Positions 25,389-33,145 of a DNA stretch of 64,000 nucleotides are shown here, one piece after another; positions within the stretch are counted from its first letter, which is position 1, and each line of letters opens with the position of its first letter. The stretch comes from Limnohabitans lacus (GTDB lineage: Bacteria > Pseudomonadota > Gammaproteobacteria > Burkholderiales > Burkholderiaceae_C), in assembly GCF_030053395.1 (NCBI RefSeq), contig NZ_JASGBH010000006.1, positions 124,001 through 188,000 of the forward strand, read 5' to 3'. The notes under the pieces were generated by a model. That model was not told where the DNA came from. It made no database searches and saw nothing but the letters and a program-made list of their open reading frames with translations. The position numbers and the translations under genes were made by a program.

Positions 25389-26162
25389 ATGACCAGCGAA
25401 CCCCTGTATCACCCGCAAGGCGATGAGTTGGCTTTGTATGAAGCCGCTTATGCAGCGCGTTTGCCCGTCATGGTCAAGGGCCCCACGGGCTGCGGTAAAT
25501 CGCGCTTTGTGGAGCACATGGCTTGGCGCTTGGGCAAGCCGCTCATCACGGTGGCTTGCAACGAGGACATGACGGCTTCCGATTTGGTGGGCCGCTATTT
25601 GCTCGACAGCCAGGGCACGCGGTGGGTTGACGGGCCGCTGACCCAAGCGGCCCGCATCGGGGCGATCTGTTATTTGGACGAAGTGGTGGAGGCACGGCAA
25701 GACACCACGGTGGTCATTCATGCACTGACCGACCACCGCCGCTGTTTGCCTATCGACAAAAAAGCGGAGGTGGTGCAAGCCCACCCCGACTTTCAATTGG
25801 TCATTTCGTACAACCCCGGCTACCAAAGCGCGATGAAGGATTTGAAACCTTCGACCAAACAACGCTTTGTGGCTTTTGATTTTGATTACCCCTTGCCCGA
25901 TTTGGAAGCTCAAATCGTGGTGAGTGAAACTGGCATCGACATAGCCACAGCCACGCAGTTGGTGCGCATCGCGGGAGCAGCCCGTGCACTCAAGGGCCAC
26001 GGCCTGAGTGAAGGCGTGTCCACACGCTTGCTGGTGTATGCGGCACAGTTGATGCGCCAAGGCGTTGCACCACGCGACGCTTGCCGCATGGCCATGGTGC
26101 GCCCCATCACCGATGACTTGGACATCCGACAAAGCCTGGACCATGCCATCGATGCCTGCTGA
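25389..26162 (+). CDS. cbbQ: RubisCO activase AAA+ subunit CbbQ
   Basis: 257 aa MoxR-type AAA+ ATPase. Walker A GPTGCGKSR near residues 30-38, Walker B AICYLDEVVEA near residue 95, and sensor residues in LVISYNPGYQSAMK. With CbbO it forms the CbbQO motor that remodels inhibited form II RubisCO. It begins 33 bases after cbbM, and its last codons overlap the cbbO start. Confidence 0.95.
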   Translation: MTSEPLYHPQGDELALYEAAYAARLPVMVKGPTGCGKSRFVEHMAWRLGKPLITVACNEDMTASDLVGRYLLDSQGTRWVDGPLTQAARIGAICYLDEVVEARQDTTVVIHALTDHRRCLPIDKKAEVVQAHPDFQLVISYNPGYQSAMKDLKPSTKQRFVAFDFDYPLPDLEAQIVVSETGIDIATATQLVRIAGAARALKGHGLSEGVSTRLLVYAAQLMRQGVAPRDACRMAMVRPITDDLDIRQSLDHAIDAC

Positions 26163-28533
26163 GGCTGACCCCACCCCCAACCCCAACTCTCCTTGGGCAC
26201 ATGACACCCAAGTTTTGGCGGGGTGGCAAGCCTTGGACTGTGCCTTGCCCGCCGTGCGCCCGGTGTTTGAAGCCTGCGCACATGAAGCCATCGCCCGTCT
26301 GAGTCCTGCTTCTTTGCAAGCCTTTTGGCAGGGCGGGCGTCAGCTTGGCAAACTCGGCCGTGGTGCGGCTCCTGTGCTGGCATGGCTGACCTATTGGCCT
26401 GAAGTGGTGGAAGCTTTGGGCGAGAGCGATGCGGAGCAAGCCTTCGAGGTTGTGATGGCCTTGTTGCTGCGCATGAACAAGTCGCCCAACAGTGCTGCCA
26501 TGACTCACTTACTCACCAGCTTGGGGCCTGTGGCCCAGCGTTTGGGTGGTTTGTCTGTGTTGCAAGCGTATTTGCACACGGTGGGCCATTTCATGGATCG
26601 CACCACCGGCTCTATCCATGGCCGACAAGCGACCTTGCCCAGCGCGGGTTTGCCGGAGTTGCTCTTGCAAGCCCCGCGACTGTTGCAAACACTGTCCTTG
26701 TCAGGCTGGCAAGCGTGGGTGGATTTTGGAGCGCGTGCGTATGCGCACCACCCACCCCAAAAAGAAGACTACTTTGCCTTACGTAGCCCAGATAGTTTGG
26801 CTGTGTTGCAGCGTGAACGCCACGGCACTTTGTTGCGTGATGCCGAGCGCACGTTAAGCCTGAGCCTGCAAGCCATGTGGCAATTGCAAGCGCATGTGTT
26901 GCCCCTGCCGACTGCTCAAATGAGCGAAGAACATGGGGTGCAGGCCGTATCGGTGTTGCCCTGTTTGTTGTTGGAGTCCACCGACAAAGGGACCAGCTAC
27001 GCCATGGGCTTGCCGGATGTGTTGGATGCGCGTGATGGCGTCAGCGCCTTGGACCGTTACCGCCTCATGCTCATGCACATGGCGGGACACATCCAGTGGT
27101 CCACGCCCTGCATTGCCGACAACTGGAGCCCGATGCAAAGGCTTGCAGTGGAGTGGTTTGAGGACACCCGCATCGATTGGATATTGATGCGCACGTGGCC
27201 CGGTCTACGACAGAACTTGCTGGCCCTGTACCCACCCGTACAAGAAGGCGGCTGCAACGAGGCCACACACGCCTGTGTGCTGCACCGCCTCAGTGTGTGG
27301 AGCCGCAGCGTGTTGGATGAACGCTTTGAGGTGCAAGACCCGCAACTGCGCGAGTGGCGTGATCGTTTCATGGCCTTGGTCGATGGGCAAGGGCAGGGCA
27401 CAGATGCCGAGCAGGGTGTTGTCACGGGGCAAGTACGCACGGCCCAAGTAGCGCAGTTGGCGCTGCAGTTTGTGGCTCGCACACGCCGCCCCAGCGATGC
27501 GCAGGCGCAAGTGCATTTCGAACACACGCAAGTGGACTGGCGTGACGACAACCGCCACCTTTGGCAATTCATTGAAAACGGTGACGAAGAAGACACCGCA
27601 CCTAGCCCTACACGTGTGGCTGATGAAGAGCTGCACAGTTTGCCGCCGCAGCTCTACCCCGAGTGGGATTATTTGGCTGGCAGTGAGCGCCCCGACTGGG
27701 TGAGGGTGTTTGAATACCTGCACCCCCCCGGCCATGCGGCAGACATTGACCAGTTGTTGCTGCGTCATGCTGCACTTTCCAAACGTTTGCAACGTTTGCT
27801 CGATCAACTCAAACCCCAAGGTCGCACCCGCGAGCGGCATTTGGAAAATGGCAGTGAGCTGGACTTGGATGTGGCCTTGGCCGCGCACATCGACCTGAAA
27901 ACGGGCCACATCCCGAGTCACCGCGTGGAGCAACACATTAAACCTGTTGAGCGTGATGTGAGTGTGCAATTGGTGATGGATTTGTCGGCGTCGCTGAATG
28001 AAAAAGCGCCGGGTTCGGACCAAACCGTTTTGCAAATCAGCCAAGAGTCGGTGGCTTTGCTGGCGTGGGCATTGCACCAGTTGGGCGACGCTTTGGCCAT
28101 TGGCGGTTTTCATTCCAACACTCGACACGATGTGCGCTACATGCACATCAAAGGTTTTGAAGAGCCGTGGGCAGATCCTGTCAAGGCCCGATTGGCCGCG
28201 CTGGAGCCCGCTTACTCCACCCGCATGGGCGTGGCCATTCGCCATGCCGCACGAACGCTGATCAAACGCAAAAGCACCAAGAAAATTTTGTTGGTACTCA
28301 CCGATGGCGAACCCTCTGACGTGGATGTGACGGATCCGAACTATCTCATGCACGACGCCCGCCAAGTGGTGCACAGCTTGCAATCCCAAGGCGTCTTTGT
28401 ATGGTGCATCCAGTTGCATCCTGCACACGAAGCGAGTGTGCGCCATGTGTTTGGTGACCACTTCACCTTGGTCGACCGCATGGCCCAACTGCCAGAGACT
28501 TTGGCCAGTTTGTTTTTCAAGCTGACGCGCTGA
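26152..28533 (+). CDS. cbbO: RubisCO activase adaptor CbbO (VWA domain)
   Basis: 793 aa from the ATG at 26152, overlapping cbbQ by 11 bases. A large helical N-terminal region is followed at about residues 600-790 by a von Willebrand A domain with MIDAS motif MDLSASLNEK and the LLVLTDGEPSDVDV strand. In characterised CbbQO complexes the VWA domain binds the RubisCO rim so that CbbQ can pull out inhibitory sugar phosphates. Fused length and position confirm the call. Confidence 0.94.
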   Translation: MPAEADPTPNPNSPWAHDTQVLAGWQALDCALPAVRPVFEACAHEAIARLSPASLQAFWQGGRQLGKLGRGAAPVLAWLTYWPEVVEALGESDAEQAFEVVMALLLRMNKSPNSAAMTHLLTSLGPVAQRLGGLSVLQAYLHTVGHFMDRTTGSIHGRQATLPSAGLPELLLQAPRLLQTLSLSGWQAWVDFGARAYAHHPPQKEDYFALRSPDSLAVLQRERHGTLLRDAERTLSLSLQAMWQLQAHVLPLPTAQMSEEHGVQAVSVLPCLLLESTDKGTSYAMGLPDVLDARDGVSALDRYRLMLMHMAGHIQWSTPCIADNWSPMQRLAVEWFEDTRIDWILMRTWPGLRQNLLALYPPVQEGGCNEATHACVLHRLSVWSRSVLDERFEVQDPQLREWRDRFMALVDGQGQGTDAEQGVVTGQVRTAQVAQLALQFVARTRRPSDAQAQVHFEHTQVDWRDDNRHLWQFIENGDEEDTAPSPTRVADEELHSLPPQLYPEWDYLAGSERPDWVRVFEYLHPPGHAADIDQLLLRHAALSKRLQRLLDQLKPQGRTRERHLENGSELDLDVALAAHIDLKTGHIPSHRVEQHIKPVERDVSVQLVMDLSASLNEKAPGSDQTVLQISQESVALLAWALHQLGDALAIGGFHSNTRHDVRYMHIKGFEEPWADPVKARLAALEPAYSTRMGVAIRHAARTLIKRKSTKKILLVLTDGEPSDVDVTDPNYLMHDARQVVHSLQSQGVFVWCIQLHPAHEASVRHVFGDHFTLVDRMAQLPETLASLFFKLTR

Positions 28534-28591
28534 AGCCTCTGCAGCTGCGCAGGCGACAATCCCTGGGTACGCTCCAGAAAGGGTTTTTTGC

Positions 28592-29344
28592 ATGCCATTC
28601 CCATTTTTTGTTTTCGGTCAGGTCAAGCCTGAATATGCGGTGCCCGTGCTCAATGAGCGGGCGGTTCGTGCGGGTGCGGGCATTTTGTTTTTCTTCGCCA
28701 TGGTGGCGTTCATGAACGCTTGGTTAAGCGGCAACTTTGCGCCAACACGTGTGTTTGTGCTGGCTTTTTTGTTCGACTTTGTGGTGCGCCTGTTCATCAA
28801 CCCGGCCTATGCACCCAGCTTGGTGATCGGCCAATGGCTGGTGCGACACCAACAGCCCGAATGGACGGGTGCGCCCCAAAAGCGCTTTGCTTGGGCCATT
28901 GGTTTGGTGCTGGCGCTGACCATGTGGGTGCTGGTGGTGGTCAAGGGCGTTGTGGGGCCGGTTAATTTGCTGGTGTGTGCTGTGTGTTTGATGCTCTTGT
29001 TTTTTGAGAGCGCTTTTGGCATCTGCATCGGTTGCAGGGTTTACAACCGATTCAATGCCGAACAAGCCCGTTTGTGTCCGGGTGGCGCTTGTGAATACGT
29101 GCCCCCAACGACCGAGCGTTTGGGCGGGGGCCATGTGGTGCCCTTGGTGCTGTTGGCGATGCTTGTGGCGGTGGTGGTGTCGCATGAGATGGCCCGCGCA
29201 GTGCCTGCAGCGCTGCCAGCGGCCAAGGCCTCAGATCAGCCTGCTGCGCAGGACCCGGCAGAAGTCGAGCGGTGTAAAGTGCCCGATTTCGCCAAAGCCA
29301 TGGGCCACGAAGCCAAGTGGAAATTGCACAACAACTGCCCTTGA
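28592..29344 (+). CDS. DUF4395-family membrane protein, copy 2
   Basis: 250 aa with four or five membrane helices (GAGILFFFAMVAFMNAWL, LALTMWVLVVVKGVVG, MLLFFESAFGICIGC). The DUF4395 signature FGICIGCRVYNRF is followed by CPGGACEYV. A C-terminal extension past a further helix (VVPLVLLAMLVAVVVSHE) carries two more cysteines (VERCKVP, HNNCP) and is absent from copy 1. It lies after cbbO and is followed immediately by the remnant of an MBL hydrolase gene. Function unknown; repeated pairing with MBL enzymes suggests cooperation. Confidence 0.8.
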   Translation: MPFPFFVFGQVKPEYAVPVLNERAVRAGAGILFFFAMVAFMNAWLSGNFAPTRVFVLAFLFDFVVRLFINPAYAPSLVIGQWLVRHQQPEWTGAPQKRFAWAIGLVLALTMWVLVVVKGVVGPVNLLVCAVCLMLLFFESAFGICIGCRVYNRFNAEQARLCPGGACEYVPPTTERLGGGHVVPLVLLAMLVAVVVSHEMARAVPAALPAAKASDQPAAQDPAEVERCKVPDFAKAMGHEAKWKLHNNCP

Positions 29345-29622
29345 CTGGACAGGGTTTTGAGCGTTTGCGCACCCTCGCGCCTCGGCACGTGGTCCCCGGT
29401 CATGGCCGCGTGACCGACATGGCGCAAGCGCAAAAAGAAACGGGTGACTACTACCGTTTTCTGATCACGCAAGTGGGTTCAGCGGCGCGCAATATGGAGT
29501 CCATGAGCGAGACCCTCGATACCCATGCGGCGCCTGTGCAATTCAAACACCTGCAGAACTTTGACGAGCTGCACCGCGCCAATATGAACCGTGTGTTTGT
29601 GGACTTTGAGTCCAATCCTTGA
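29344..29622 (+). pseudogene. C-terminal remnant of an MBL-fold (SoxH-like) hydrolase
   Basis: From about 29344 the frame encodes roughly 92 residues that match only the C-terminal end of an MBL-fold hydrolase. They include APRHVVPGHGRVTDM, a helical region and a tail (ANMNRVFVDFESNP) resembling the tail of the SoxH-like protein at 18253. The catalytic HxHxDH region, the N-terminus and a start codon are absent. The fragment is joined directly to the DUF4395 stop codon, which points to an internal deletion. Confidence 0.75.
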
Positions 29623-29627
29623 AGCGC

Positions 29628-30509
29628 TCACTGGTCAGGTTTTCCCGTTCTGCTCGATCCCCATCGGTCCATCACGCGCTGATCGCGGGCGCTTTCGGCT
29701 TCGACGCTGTCTTTGGGCAGCTGGCGCAGGCAGTCGGCCAGCGCTTGCGGGTCCAGTGGGGCGGTCGGGGTGGGCGCTGCCACCACTTGGGGCGTTGTCC
29801 CGTCCCAAGCAAAGGGGTTGCGGAACACGGGCGGCTCGGGCTTGCAGTCGTCCCTGTAAATGGGGGGGCCGTCGTTGGCAAAAGGTGAAAACGAAATCGT
29901 CTTGTCAAAGACCAGCGGCTTGCCCGTGGGGGTGGGCGGCAGCGGCGGCATGTTTTGAATGGCTTGGCGGGCGAGTTGTTCGGCCTTGGCCGAGGTGGTC
30001 CACAGCGTTTGCAATTGCGTCAAGCGACCATCCGGGGCGATCTCGATGCGAAAGCGCACCACGCCCTGGTCGGGGCCCTCAACAGCGGTGCCCATCATGC
30101 TGCGCAGTTGCTGGCCCCAGCTGTAGCGGTAGCCCTTGCTGTTTTTGTTCGTGTACTGGGCGGCAAAAGCCCATTCTTCGGCGGTGGGTGGTGGGGGCGC
30201 GGCCATGCTGGCGCGGGGGCGATCGGGCGAGGGCGCTGGGGCCGGATCCGGAGCCTGAGCCGCCAAGGCAGTGTCGGGCGGGGGCACCGTGATGGGTGTT
30301 GTGGGGAGTTTGGCGGGGGGCGCTGATGGCGGTTCAGGCAGCGGCTGGCGCGGCGGCGGGATCAACTCCAAAAAGACAATTTTTTCGGCTGTTTTGGGCG
30401 CTTGCGGTGGGCTGACGTGTTGGAACGGGTAGCCACTGGCCAGCAGCCACACGGCTGCGTGCAAAGCCAGCGTGAGCAACAGCGCCGTGAAATTTTTGTC
30501 TCTGGACAT
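29628..30509 (-). CDS. Proline-rich TonB-like periplasmic protein
   Basis: 293 aa. One N-terminal membrane anchor (FTALLLTLALHAAVWLLASG) is preceded by MSRDKN. A long Pro/Ala-rich spacer follows (about residues 45-110, with PPPRQPLPEPPSAPP and similar runs), then a folded region with GVVRFRIEIAPDGRLTQLQTLWTTSA that resembles the TonB C-terminal domain. The anchor-spacer-domain plan is that of energy-transducing TonB proteins spanning the periplasm, but no exbBD genes are nearby. The C-terminus extends about 100 residues past the TonB-like part. Convergent with the MBL remnant. Confidence 0.65.
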   Translation of the reverse strand: MSRDKNFTALLLTLALHAAVWLLASGYPFQHVSPPQAPKTAEKIVFLELIPPPRQPLPEPPSAPPAKLPTTPITVPPPDTALAAQAPDPAPAPSPDRPRASMAAPPPPTAEEWAFAAQYTNKNSKGYRYSWGQQLRSMMGTAVEGPDQGVVRFRIEIAPDGRLTQLQTLWTTSAKAEQLARQAIQNMPPLPPTPTGKPLVFDKTISFSPFANDGPPIYRDDCKPEPPVFRNPFAWDGTTPQVVAAPTPTAPLDPQALADCLRQLPKDSVEAESARDQRVMDRWGSSRTGKPDQ

Positions 30510-30554
30510 GTGCGCCGAGGCTTTTGTGGGTGTTTTTGCTGCCGTTCAGCGACA

Positions 30555-30574
30555 ATATTCGTTTTGACTGATAT
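30555..30574. promoter_or_regulatory. ATATTC-N8-TGATAT sulfur element before the rhodanese gene
   Basis: It has the same left half and spacing as the site upstream of the sox regulator, 24 bases before the rhodanese ATG. The right half matches GAATAT at four of six positions. Confidence 0.5.
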
Positions 30575-30597
30575 TACCTGACGAAGTGGAGACACCC

Positions 30598-31062
30598 ATG
30601 CGCTTGCGTACCCTCGCCCTTGCCGCCGCCAGCGCTGGCAGCTTGCTGTTGGCCTCCGCGGCCCACGCCGACAACAAAGTCATTGCCACCGACGAGATGG
30701 AGGCCTATCTGGAGTTTGTGGACTACGGTGGCGGTGTGATTTTTGCCGAACAAATTCCCAAAGACGAGTGGCCCAAGATGGTGGTGATCGATGCGCGTGA
30801 CCCGGCGCAATTTGCCAAGGGGCACATTCCTGGCGCGGTCAACATGGATTGGCGACAGGTGCTGGCCAAGCGCAATACCATCCCCAAAAACAAGCCCGTT
30901 CTCATTTATTGCAACACCGGGTCATTGTCGGCCCAGGCCGGTTTTGCGCTGCGCGTGGCGGGCTGGGAGAACGTGCGCATCTTGCAAGGCGGCTTGACAG
31001 AGTGGCAGGCCAAGGGCGGTTTTGACGCGGCGACCAAAGCCGCAGCGCCAGCCAAGCATTGA
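30598..31062 (+). CDS. Periplasmic rhodanese, second copy
   Basis: 154 aa from the ATG at 30598. The Sec signal is cut after AHA. The rhodanese domain has VVIDARDPAQFAKGHIPGAVN and the active loop VLIYCNTGSLSAQAGF (Cys about residue 105). It is a close paralogue of the protein at 7131, with matching YLEFVDYGGG, EQIPK and GWENVRILQGG segments. The duplication places one copy with fcc genes and one with the persulfide-detoxification block. Sulfane sulfur transfer is the family activity; the partner is unknown. Confidence 0.88.
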   Translation: MRLRTLALAAASAGSLLLASAAHADNKVIATDEMEAYLEFVDYGGGVIFAEQIPKDEWPKMVVIDARDPAQFAKGHIPGAVNMDWRQVLAKRNTIPKNKPVLIYCNTGSLSAQAGFALRVAGWENVRILQGGLTEWQAKGGFDAATKAAAPAKH

Positions 31063-31162
31063 GGAGTGGATATACATGGCCAAGACCTTGAGGGCTTGTG
31101 ATGGATCAATTTTGTCGATTTCACGACCGCAATTGTGACTATGCCATTCATTGCGATAACTC

Positions 31163-31185
31163 ATACCCAATACCTGCTGGGGTAT
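31163..31185. promoter_or_regulatory. CsoR/CstR-like operator before the peroxiredoxin-persulfide dioxygenase genes
   Basis: ATACCTGCTGGGGTAT (31170-31185) differs by one base from the ATACCC-N4-GGGTAT pattern of CsoR-family sites, and an extra half site ATACCC lies at 31163-31168. CstR, the persulfide-sensing member of this family, controls persulfide dioxygenase and rhodanese genes in other bacteria. No such repressor gene is in the window. Confidence 0.5.
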
Positions 31186-31259
31186 GTACAGTTGACCCTG
31201 TCGATTGAATAAATCTCTCGATTTCTAAAACCGATAGTCAACCTCAAAGGAAACCCGCC

Positions 31260-31886
31260 ATGTCCATGCCCCTCATCAACGAAGCCGCTCCCGCCTTCAG
31301 CGCCAACACCACCCACGGCCCCCGAAGCCTCGCCGATTACAAAGGCAAGTGGCTCATCTTGTTCTCTCACCCTGCCGACTTCACACCTGTGTGCACCACC
31401 GAATTCATCGGTTTTGCCAAGCGTGCCGAGTTGTTCAAGAGCATGAACTGCGAATTGCTCGGCTTGTCGATCGACAGCATCTACTCGCATTTGGCCTGGA
31501 TGCAAAGCATTCAGAACAACTTCGGTGTGGAGATTCCTTTCCCCATCATCGACGACATCAAGATGGAAGTGGCCCAGGCCTACGGCATGATCCACCCCGG
31601 CGCTGCCGACACTCAAGCTGTGCGCGCCACCTTCTTCATTGACCCCGAAGGCAAGCTGCGCGCCATGGTGTACTACCCCATGAGCAACGGCCGCTCGATC
31701 GAAGAGTTTGTGCGTTTGTTGCAAGCCATGCAGACCAGCGATGCCCACAAGATCGCCACCCCCGAGGGCTGGACCCCCGGTTGCGACGTGATCGTGCCAC
31801 CGCCCAAAACACCCGAAGCCATTGCCAAGCGCAAAGGCGAGGGTTACGCCATGAAGGACTGGTATTTTTCGACCAAGTCTCTTTAA
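31260..31886 (+). CDS. 1-Cys peroxiredoxin (Prx6 type)
   Basis: 208 aa cytosolic AhpC/TSA protein. The peroxidatic Cys45 lies in FSHPADFTPVCTTEF. The long C-terminal domain with GWTPGCDVIVPPP is characteristic of the Prx6 subgroup. It reduces peroxides, and by analogy may act on persulfides, since it leads an operon with a persulfide dioxygenase. AAAGGAAA precedes the ATG. A GC hairpin separates it from the next gene. Confidence 0.93.
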   Translation: MSMPLINEAAPAFSANTTHGPRSLADYKGKWLILFSHPADFTPVCTTEFIGFAKRAELFKSMNCELLGLSIDSIYSHLAWMQSIQNNFGVEIPFPIIDDIKMEVAQAYGMIHPGAADTQAVRATFFIDPEGKLRAMVYYPMSNGRSIEEFVRLLQAMQTSDAHKIATPEGWTPGCDVIVPPPKTPEAIAKRKGEGYAMKDWYFSTKSL

Positions 31887-31898
31887 GTTGAAGGCTTG

Positions 31899-31924
31899 CC
31901 CCCTTGCCGCACAGCGGCAGGGGG
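31899..31924 (+). repeat. Intra-operon hairpin between peroxiredoxin and dioxygenase genes
   Basis: CCCCCTTGCCG and CGGCAGGGGG pair with one bulged T around CACAG. No T run follows, so it is more likely to be a processing or stabilising hairpin than a terminator. Confidence 0.5.
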
Positions 31925-31964
31925 TGTCAAGGACCTTTGTTGTTCCACCGCCAAGGAAGCCACC

Positions 31965-32858
31965 ATGAGTACAGCCCACATGCACATCGAATCGTTTTTT
32001 GATCCGGCCACGTTCACCTTCAGCCACATCTTGGCCGACCTGAGCACCCGGCAGTGCGCCTTGATCGACAGCGTGCTGGACTACGACCCCAAGTCGGGCC
32101 GCACCAGCACCGCCAGCGCCGACCAGTTGGTGGCGCGTGTGAAGGCGCTGGACCTGCGTGTGCAGTGGATTTTGGAGACGCATGTGCACGCTGACCATTT
32201 GTCGGCAGCGCCTTATTTGCAAAAGCAGCTGGGCGGCCAATTGGCCATTGGTTCGCACATCACCACGGTGCAAAACGTGTTTGGCAAGCTGTTCAACGCG
32301 GGCACTGAATTTGCCCGCGACGGCAGCCAGTTCGACCGCTTGCTGAGCGATGGCGAGACCTTTCAGATTGGTGCCTTGCAGGCGCAGGCCCTGCACACCC
32401 CCGGCCACACCCCAGCGTGCATGACCTATGTGGTCACAGATGCCAGTGTCGATCCTGCGCGGCAGGTGGCCTTTGTGGGCGACACCTTGTTCATGCCCGA
32501 CTACGGCACGGCACGCTGCGACTTTCCTGGGGGCAGTGCCAGCGTGTTGTTCCAGTCGATCCAGAAAGTGCTCAGCTTGTCGGACAAGACCGAGCTGTTC
32601 ATGTGCCATGACTACCCGCCCGAGACCCGCCAGCCCCAATGCGTGACCACCGTGGCCGAGCAAAAAAAGGCCAATGTGCATGTGCACCAAGGCGTGAGCG
32701 AGGCCGAGTTTGTGGCCATGCGTGAAAAGCGCGATGCCACTTTGTCCATGCCCGTGCTGATCTTGCCTTCGGTGCAGGTGAACATGCGTGCAGGTCAAAT
32801 GCCGCCGCCCGAAGACAACGGCCAGCGTTACCTGAAGATCCCGGTGGACGCACTGTGA
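31965..32858 (+). CDS. MBL-fold persulfide dioxygenase (ETHE1/Blh-like)
   Basis: 297 aa from the ATG at 31965. Metal-binding motif THVHADHLSAAPYL near residues 68-81, HTPGHTPACMTY for the second ligand set, and FVGDTLFMPDYGTARCDFPGG, which is diagnostic of the ETHE1/Blh group. These iron enzymes oxidise glutathione persulfide to sulfite. It follows a peroxiredoxin and overlaps a DUF3817 gene, and a CsoR-like site lies upstream, so it fits a sulfane-sulfur detoxification operon. Confidence 0.88.
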   Translation: MSTAHMHIESFFDPATFTFSHILADLSTRQCALIDSVLDYDPKSGRTSTASADQLVARVKALDLRVQWILETHVHADHLSAAPYLQKQLGGQLAIGSHITTVQNVFGKLFNAGTEFARDGSQFDRLLSDGETFQIGALQAQALHTPGHTPACMTYVVTDASVDPARQVAFVGDTLFMPDYGTARCDFPGGSASVLFQSIQKVLSLSDKTELFMCHDYPPETRQPQCVTTVAEQKKANVHVHQGVSEAEFVAMREKRDATLSMPVLILPSVQVNMRAGQMPPPEDNGQRYLKIPVDAL

Positions 32859-33142
32859 AGGCGGTCTTGCGTCCTTTGCGCTTGGCTTCCTGGGCCGAAG
32901 GCGCCACCTTGCTGCTCTTGATGCTGGTGGCTGTGCCGCTCAAACGTTTGGCAGGCATGCCCGAGGCGGTGAGCCTCATGGGGCCGATCCACGGCGCGGC
33001 CTTTGTGGCCTATGTGCTGATGGTCCTGTTTTATGCCTGGAAAGGGCATCTGCGTGCGCATGCCGTACCGCTGCTCGTGATGGCCGCTTTTGTGCCGTTT
33101 GGGGCCTTTTTTGTGGGGCCTTTGTTCCGCGCAAAGGCTTGA
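32855..33142 (+). CDS. DUF3817 small membrane protein
   Basis: 95 aa starting with GTG that overlaps the previous stop (GTGA). Three membrane helices. The DUF3817 signature is visible as RLASWAEGATLLLLMLVAVPLKRLAGMPEAV and PIHGAAFVAYVLMVLF. It is coupled to the persulfide dioxygenase gene and followed 4 bases later by SulP. No biochemical role is known. Confidence 0.8.
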   Translation: MKAVLRPLRLASWAEGATLLLLMLVAVPLKRLAGMPEAVSLMGPIHGAAFVAYVLMVLFYAWKGHLRAHAVPLLVMAAFVPFGAFFVGPLFRAKA

Positions 33143-33145
33143 AAC

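Noticed and set aside
31161-32798. 545-codon minus-strand frame over the peroxiredoxin and dioxygenase genes
   Set aside because: It spans two confident genes and an operator; His/Gly-rich shadow.
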